A DNA stretch of 64,000 bases from DAIDJD01 sp035485275 (GTDB lineage Bacteria > Oederibacteriota > JAJYGY01 > DAIDJD01): positions 17,647-81,646 of the forward strand of contig DATHOE010000042.1 in NCBI GenBank assembly GCA_035485275.1. Direction: 5' to 3'. A model generated the notes under the pieces. The model did no database searches. It saw nothing but the letters and a program-made list of their open reading frames with translations, and had not been told where the DNA came from. The translations under genes were made by a program, and so were the position numbers. Position 1 is the stretch's first letter. Each line of letters opens with the position of its first letter. Positions 60,408 through 64,000 of this stretch are shown here, one piece after another.

Positions 60408-61601
60408 TCAGGCGCCGCCCAGGACGCGGCGGACCGATTCCGCCAGGACCAAATCCTCGTCGGTGTGGACGGCGCGGATGCGCACCGCGCTGCCCTGGGC
60501 CGAGATCAGGCCCGATTTGGACGCGTTTCTTTTCCGGTCGAGTGTGATCCCGAGGAAATCCAGTCCCTCGCAGATCCGCTCCCGTACCAGGGGCGCGTTT
60601 TCACCTATGCCGCCGGCGAACACCAAGCTGTCCAATCCGCCCAGCACCGCCGCCATGGAGCCGACGCATTTTTTGACCTGGTAGCAGAACAGCGCCACGG
60701 CTTCGGCCGCGCGCTCGTCCCGCCCTTCACGGTCGAGCAGGTCCCTCATGTCGGGGCTGACCTCAGAGACGCCGAGCAGGCCCGACTGAAAATTGGCCAT
60801 TTCATGGAACCGCGCGGCGTCCATGCCCTCGGCGCGGGCCAGATATCCGACCAGGCCGGGGTCGATGTCGCCGCTGCGCGTGCCCATGGGCACCCCCGAA
60901 GCGGGCGAAAAACCCATGCTGGTATCCATGGACCTGCCCCCGTGCACCGCGGTCAGGCTCGCTCCGTTTCCCAGATGGGCGAGGATGACGCGGCCTTGGG
61001 CCGCGACGGTTCCATCCAGGCGGGCCAGTTCCGCCATAAGGTATTCGCAGGACAAGCCATGGAAGCCCCAGCGACGCACGCCTGCGGCTTCATAGCGGCG
61101 CGGAATGCTCAGCATCTGGGCGACCCGCGGCAGGTCCCGGTGGAATGCGGTGTCAAAACAGGCCACCTGTGGCAATTCCGGAAAACGTCGGCCCAGAGTC
61201 TCCAACAGGAGTATGGCGCCGGGAAGATGTTCGGGATCGAAGGGGGTGAGGTGGCGCAGGTCCTCGATCAAATCCTCGCCGACCAGTTCCGGGGCGCAGT
61301 GTCCGGGGCCTCCATACACGATGCGGTGCCCTATGGCGGCCAGGTTCATGCCCTCGAGGCATTCGTCGAGGCATTCGCAAAGCGTTTCCGCGGCGGCCCG
61401 ATGGTGGTTCGCCAGGACGGGCCGCGAACGCGCGCCGGGGCGGGCGGGGTCCCCCACTTTTAGTGTGGTGCCGGGCATGCCGATGCGTTCGATGGACCCT
61501 TCGAGGACGCGTTTCGAAGCGGCTGAGCCCCTGAACACGGTGAACTTCACGCTCGAGGAGCCGCTGTTTACCGTCAGGATGTCTTGCACGTTTGGGGCCA
61601 T
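60408..61601 (-). CDS. ackA: Acetate kinase
   Basis: The 397-residue protein starts at ATG 61601, because the family's N-terminus (ILTVNSGSSSVKF) begins five residues later; the open frame beyond that has no homology. ASKRVLEGSIERIG, AIGHRIVYGGP, FDTAFHRDLP, RYGFHGLS-like RWGFHGLSCEYL and HLGNGASLTAV with DTSMGFSPASGVPMGTRSGDIDPG follow the acetate kinase order. It converts acetyl phosphate and ADP to acetate and ATP. It forms an operon with xfp. Confidence 0.96.
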   Translation of the reverse strand: MAPNVQDILTVNSGSSSVKFTVFRGSAASKRVLEGSIERIGMPGTTLKVGDPARPGARSRPVLANHHRAAAETLCECLDECLEGMNLAAIGHRIVYGGPGHCAPELVGEDLIEDLRHLTPFDPEHLPGAILLLETLGRRFPELPQVACFDTAFHRDLPRVAQMLSIPRRYEAAGVRRWGFHGLSCEYLMAELARLDGTVAAQGRVILAHLGNGASLTAVHGGRSMDTSMGFSPASGVPMGTRSGDIDPGLVGYLARAEGMDAARFHEMANFQSGLLGVSEVSPDMRDLLDREGRDERAAEAVALFCYQVKKCVGSMAAVLGGLDSLVFAGGIGENAPLVRERICEGLDFLGITLDRKRNASKSGLISAQGSAVRIRAVHTDEDLVLAESVRRVLGGA

Positions 61602-61730
61602 GGGGAACTCGTTTTCGCGGGATGGCGCTTCTTTGCATGAAAAATAGCCCTGGCGCGGGGCGGCGACCATGATGTGGAACATATTCGTGGCGCAGGTCCG
61701 CGCGTTTACGCGATAAATCTCTGCAAAAAT

Positions 61731-61744
61731 CCTTGAAATCAAGG
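61731..61744. promoter_or_regulatory. 14-base perfect palindrome before the NtrC-type gene
   Basis: CCTTGAAATCAAGG lies in the 154-base divergent region between ackA and the response-regulator gene, just before its ATG at 61756 and overlapping the ribosome site. It could be an operator; there is no proof. Confidence 0.4.
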
Positions 61745-61755
61745 AAAATGGACGC

Positions 61756-63162
61756 ATGGAACTCAAACCGAAAATTCTGGTGGTGGAGGACGATCCGGCT
61801 GGCGGAAGGATGTTGCGCGCCCTTTTCCAAAGTGAGAACTGCGAGGTGCTCCTGGCCCCGGACGGCGCCAGGGCGCTTGAACTGGTCGGTTCTGAACCGG
61901 GCCTGGATGTGGCGTTTCTAGATTTGGGACTGCCGGATCTGCCCGGCATGCAGGTCCTTGAGAGCATCAAAAAAACCCGCAACGAGCTGCCGGTCATCAT
62001 CCTCAGCGGGGATACGGAAATACCCAGCGCCGTCCAGGCGATCCAGCTGGGGGCCACCAACTATTTCATTAAACCCATCAATACCGGCCAGGTTCTGGCC
62101 GCCCTGCGCCAGATCCTGGAGCGCAAGGCCCTCCTGGGCCAGGTCCAGGACCTGAAGCTCCGTCTCGACGGCCTGGCGCGGCTCATGGGCCCTAGCGCCA
62201 CCGTCAGGGACCTTCAGGAAAAGCTCAAGCAGGTCGCCGGCAGCCCCTTGACCGTCCTGCTGCACGGCGAAACCGGTGCCGGCAAGGAAGTGCTGGCGCG
62301 GGCCGTCCATGACTTCAGCCCCCGCTCGGCCAAACCTTTTATCGCCCTCGATTGCGGGGCCATCCCGGAAAATCTCCTGGAATCGGAGCTGTTCGGCCAC
62401 GAAAAGGGGGCCTTCAGCGGCGCGGAACGCAAAAAGGAGGGACAGTTCCTCCTGGCCCAGGGCGGGACCCTTTTCCTCGATGAGATCGCCAACCTGCCCC
62501 TGGGGCTCCAGGCCAAACTGCTGCGGGTGCTGCAGGAGCGGGAACTGCAGCCCCTAGGATCCACCCGCCGGGTGTCCCTGGATGTGCGTTTCGTGGCCGC
62601 CTCCAACCACGACCTCGAAAAAGAGGTCGAATCCGGCCGTTTCAGGCAGGACCTCTTTTTCCGCCTGGCCGAGTTCCGCATCGCCGTGCCGCCCCTGCGG
62701 GAGCGGCTGGACGACCTGCCCTACCTGGCCCAGCGTTTCCTGGAGGAGGCAGGGGTGGAGTTCAGGCGGCCCGTGCGTGGGATCAGCGCGGAGGCCCTGC
62801 AGGCGCTCAAGACCCACGCCTGGCCCGGCAACGTGCGCGAACTGCGCAACGTGATCCGGCAGGGGGCTCTGCTGGCCCAAGGGGGGGCGCTGGAGCTCGA
62901 GGACCTGGCGCCTTTGCTCAAAAAAACGCCCTCCCGCGCCCGTCCGGTGAAGGCGGCCCTGTCCCGGGCGGGCATGACCCTGAAGCAGGCGGGCATGGAA
63001 GGCCTTGCGGAGTCCGAACGCACGGCCATCCTGGACGCCTTGGCCGAAAGCCGCGGAAACATCCTCAAGGCTTCGCGTGCGCTCAAGACCGACAACAAGA
63101 CCCTCCACGGCAAGCTGAAAAAATACGGGATCCGCGCCAAAGACTTCGAGCCGGGGGACTAG
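61756..63162 (+). CDS. NtrC-type sigma-54-dependent response regulator
   Basis: The 468-residue protein has a receiver domain with acidic pocket E11/D12/D13, phosphoacceptor D56 (FLDLGLPD), S84 and K106 (FIKPI). The AAA+ sigma-54 activation domain follows with Walker A GETGAGKE (171-178), ELFGHEKGAFSGAERKKEG (the sigma-54 contact loop GAFSGA at 218-223; GAFTGA is the usual form) and GGTLFLDEIANLPL. A Fis-type helix-turn-helix is at the C-terminus (SRGNILKASRALKTDNKTLHGKL). A PAS histidine kinase gene follows with no gap, a likely cognate sensor. Confidence 0.94.
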   Translation: MELKPKILVVEDDPAGGRMLRALFQSENCEVLLAPDGARALELVGSEPGLDVAFLDLGLPDLPGMQVLESIKKTRNELPVIILSGDTEIPSAVQAIQLGATNYFIKPINTGQVLAALRQILERKALLGQVQDLKLRLDGLARLMGPSATVRDLQEKLKQVAGSPLTVLLHGETGAGKEVLARAVHDFSPRSAKPFIALDCGAIPENLLESELFGHEKGAFSGAERKKEGQFLLAQGGTLFLDEIANLPLGLQAKLLRVLQERELQPLGSTRRVSLDVRFVAASNHDLEKEVESGRFRQDLFFRLAEFRIAVPPLRERLDDLPYLAQRFLEEAGVEFRRPVRGISAEALQALKTHAWPGNVRELRNVIRQGALLAQGGALELEDLAPLLKKTPSRARPVKAALSRAGMTLKQAGMEGLAESERTAILDALAESRGNILKASRALKTDNKTLHGKLKKYGIRAKDFEPGD

Positions 63163-64000
63163 GTGGGCCTGCCGCAGGATCCCGTTTTCAGTGAAGATTC
63201 CCAGTACCGCATGCTGGTGGAGCAGGTCCCGGATTACGGGATCTTTTTCCTGGATCCTGAGGGGCGGGTAAGTTCGTGGAACGAAGGCGCCCGGCGGCTG
63301 AAGGGTTATGAAGCCGTGGAAATTTTGGGGAAGCATTTTTCCGTATTTTATAACGCCGAGGACGTAGCCGCGGGCAAACCGGCCCGGGAGCTGGCGGAAG
63401 CCTTGCGCCTGGGCCGCATCGAGGACGAAGGCTGGCGCTTGCGCAAGGACGGCACCCGTTTTTGGGCCAATGTGCTTATCAGCCCCTTGCGGGATCCCTC
63501 CGGCGCCTTGAAGGGTTACGCCAAGGTGACCCGCGATTTCAGCGCAAGAAAGAAAGCCGAAGACCTTTTTCGTGGCCTGATGGAATCGGCTCCGGATGCA
63601 TTGGTCGTGGTCGGTTCCCACGGCAAGATAGTTTTGGCCAATTCCCAGGCCGAAAAGCTTTTCGGTTACACCCGCGAAGAGCTGGTCGGCCAGGCAATGG
63701 AACTGTTGGTGCCCGAGCGTTTTCGCGCTACGCACCCCTCGAATCGTGAGGCCTACCATGCCGCGCCCAGGGCCAGGGCGATGGGGTCCGGTCTGGACCT
63801 TTACGCCCTCGCCAAAGACGGCCGCGAGTTCCCCGTGGAAATCAGCCTGAGCCCTTTGGCGACCGATGACGGCATGCTGGTGTCCAGCTCCATCCGGGAC
63901 GTCAGCGGGCGCAAGAAACTGGAATTGGAACTGCAAACCAAGAACGCCAGGCTGCTTGAGGAAAATTCGCGCGCCGAGGCGGCCAGCCGGGCCAAGAGCA
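63163..64000 (+). CDS. PAS-domain sensor histidine kinase, 5' part (runs off the window)
   Basis: GTG 63163 follows the response-regulator stop directly and the frame is open to the window's end, giving about 279 residues. Two PAS domains are visible: residues about 14-130 (MLVEQVPDYGIFFLDPEG, SWNEGARRLKGYEAVEILGK, KDGTRFWANVLISPLRD) and 138-255 (LMESAPDALVVVGSHGKI, NSQAEKLFGYTREELVGQ, KDGREFPVEISLSPL, SIRDVSGRKK). A coiled coil and then the sequence SRAKS, where a HisKA domain usually begins, close the window. It has no membrane segment so far, so it may be a soluble or hybrid kinase for the preceding regulator. Confidence 0.85.
   Translation, partial: MGLPQDPVFSEDSQYRMLVEQVPDYGIFFLDPEGRVSSWNEGARRLKGYEAVEILGKHFSVFYNAEDVAAGKPARELAEALRLGRIEDEGWRLRKDGTRFWANVLISPLRDPSGALKGYAKVTRDFSARKKAEDLFRGLMESAPDALVVVGSHGKIVLANSQAEKLFGYTREELVGQAMELLVPERFRATHPSNREAYHAAPRARAMGSGLDLYALAKDGREFPVEISLSPLATDDGMLVSSSIRDVSGRKKLELELQTKNARLLEENSRAEAASRAKS

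Overview
The window is high-GC, densely coding bacterial chromosome. The lipoproteins, outer-membrane barrels, OmpA-like and TolC-like proteins point to a diderm (Gram-negative) organism. Gene content suggests a free-living heterotroph with chemotaxis or chemosensory genes, polysaccharide-degrading secreted enzymes, many TPR proteins and partial aerotolerance (Bat) machinery. The very Ser/Thr/Pro-rich tandem-repeat linkers in the glycosidases and the barrel/FlgD-like/OmpA-like fusion are typical of poorly sampled environmental phyla. I cannot assign a phylum from sequence alone. I saw no phage, transposon, CRISPR array or plasmid signature.

Layout, left to right. 1-3638: TolC-like / MacA-like / MacB-like tripartite efflux operon. 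3641-6133: LacI-type regulator with a clear sigma-70-type promoter, a stand-alone cyclic-nucleotide-binding domain protein, a 465-base gap and a small unknown protein. 6303-11766 (minus): a cyclase/NTPase/TPR giant protein, then a LemA-TPM-TPM membrane operon. 11872-16149: acetyl-CoA synthetase, orphan Phd/YefM-type antitoxin, NAD-dependent epimerase-like protein, DUF423 protein and an IscU-like scaffold missing one cysteine. 16207-23942: Bat (aerotolerance-type) operon with a BatB-BatC fusion, followed by SUI1, TrmJ-like methyltransferase and an unknown acidic protein. 24109-27284: barrel protein, strong bidirectional terminator, spermidine-synthase-like protein and a Gln-rich secreted repeat protein.

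27403-31376: leuCD divergent from a LysR regulator that overlaps a PfkB kinase gene; a candidate LysR site lies across both promoters. 31514-35145: HEAT-like protein, a possibly leaderless chemoreceptor, TPR protein and HU-family protein with terminator. 35183-42001: DinG-type helicase, YggT, a FabD-like protein without its catalytic motif, Der GTPase, PlsY, GpsA and a MerR regulator, a compact housekeeping run in which GpsA makes glycerol-3-phosphate and PlsY acylates it. 42065-42247: two tRNA-Pro genes. 42377-47037: envelope proteins, Apt, barrel/OmpA fusion and TPR protein. 47060-51631: an Rsb-type partner-switching cassette (phosphatase, STAS antagonist, kinase with an added zinc ribbon) overlapping a sensorless chemoreceptor and a DUF3419-like protein.

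51657-56723: divergent secreted GH16 and GH18 enzymes with tandem-repeat linkers. 56766-61601 (minus): ArsR/DUF1275 pair and ackA-xfp, a phosphoketolase/acetate kinase pair that would turn sugar phosphates into acetate with ATP gain; acetyl-CoA synthetase at 11.9 kb could reuse that acetate. 61756-64000: NtrC-type response regulator followed directly by a PAS sensor kinase that runs off the end.

No single stretch is a clear-cut new defence or biosynthetic system. The most unusual items are the zinc-ribbon RsbW-like kinase cassette, the catalytically stripped FabD-like protein, the cyclase-NTPase-TPR protein, the cysteine-poor IscU-like scaffold and the Gln-rich secreted repeat protein.
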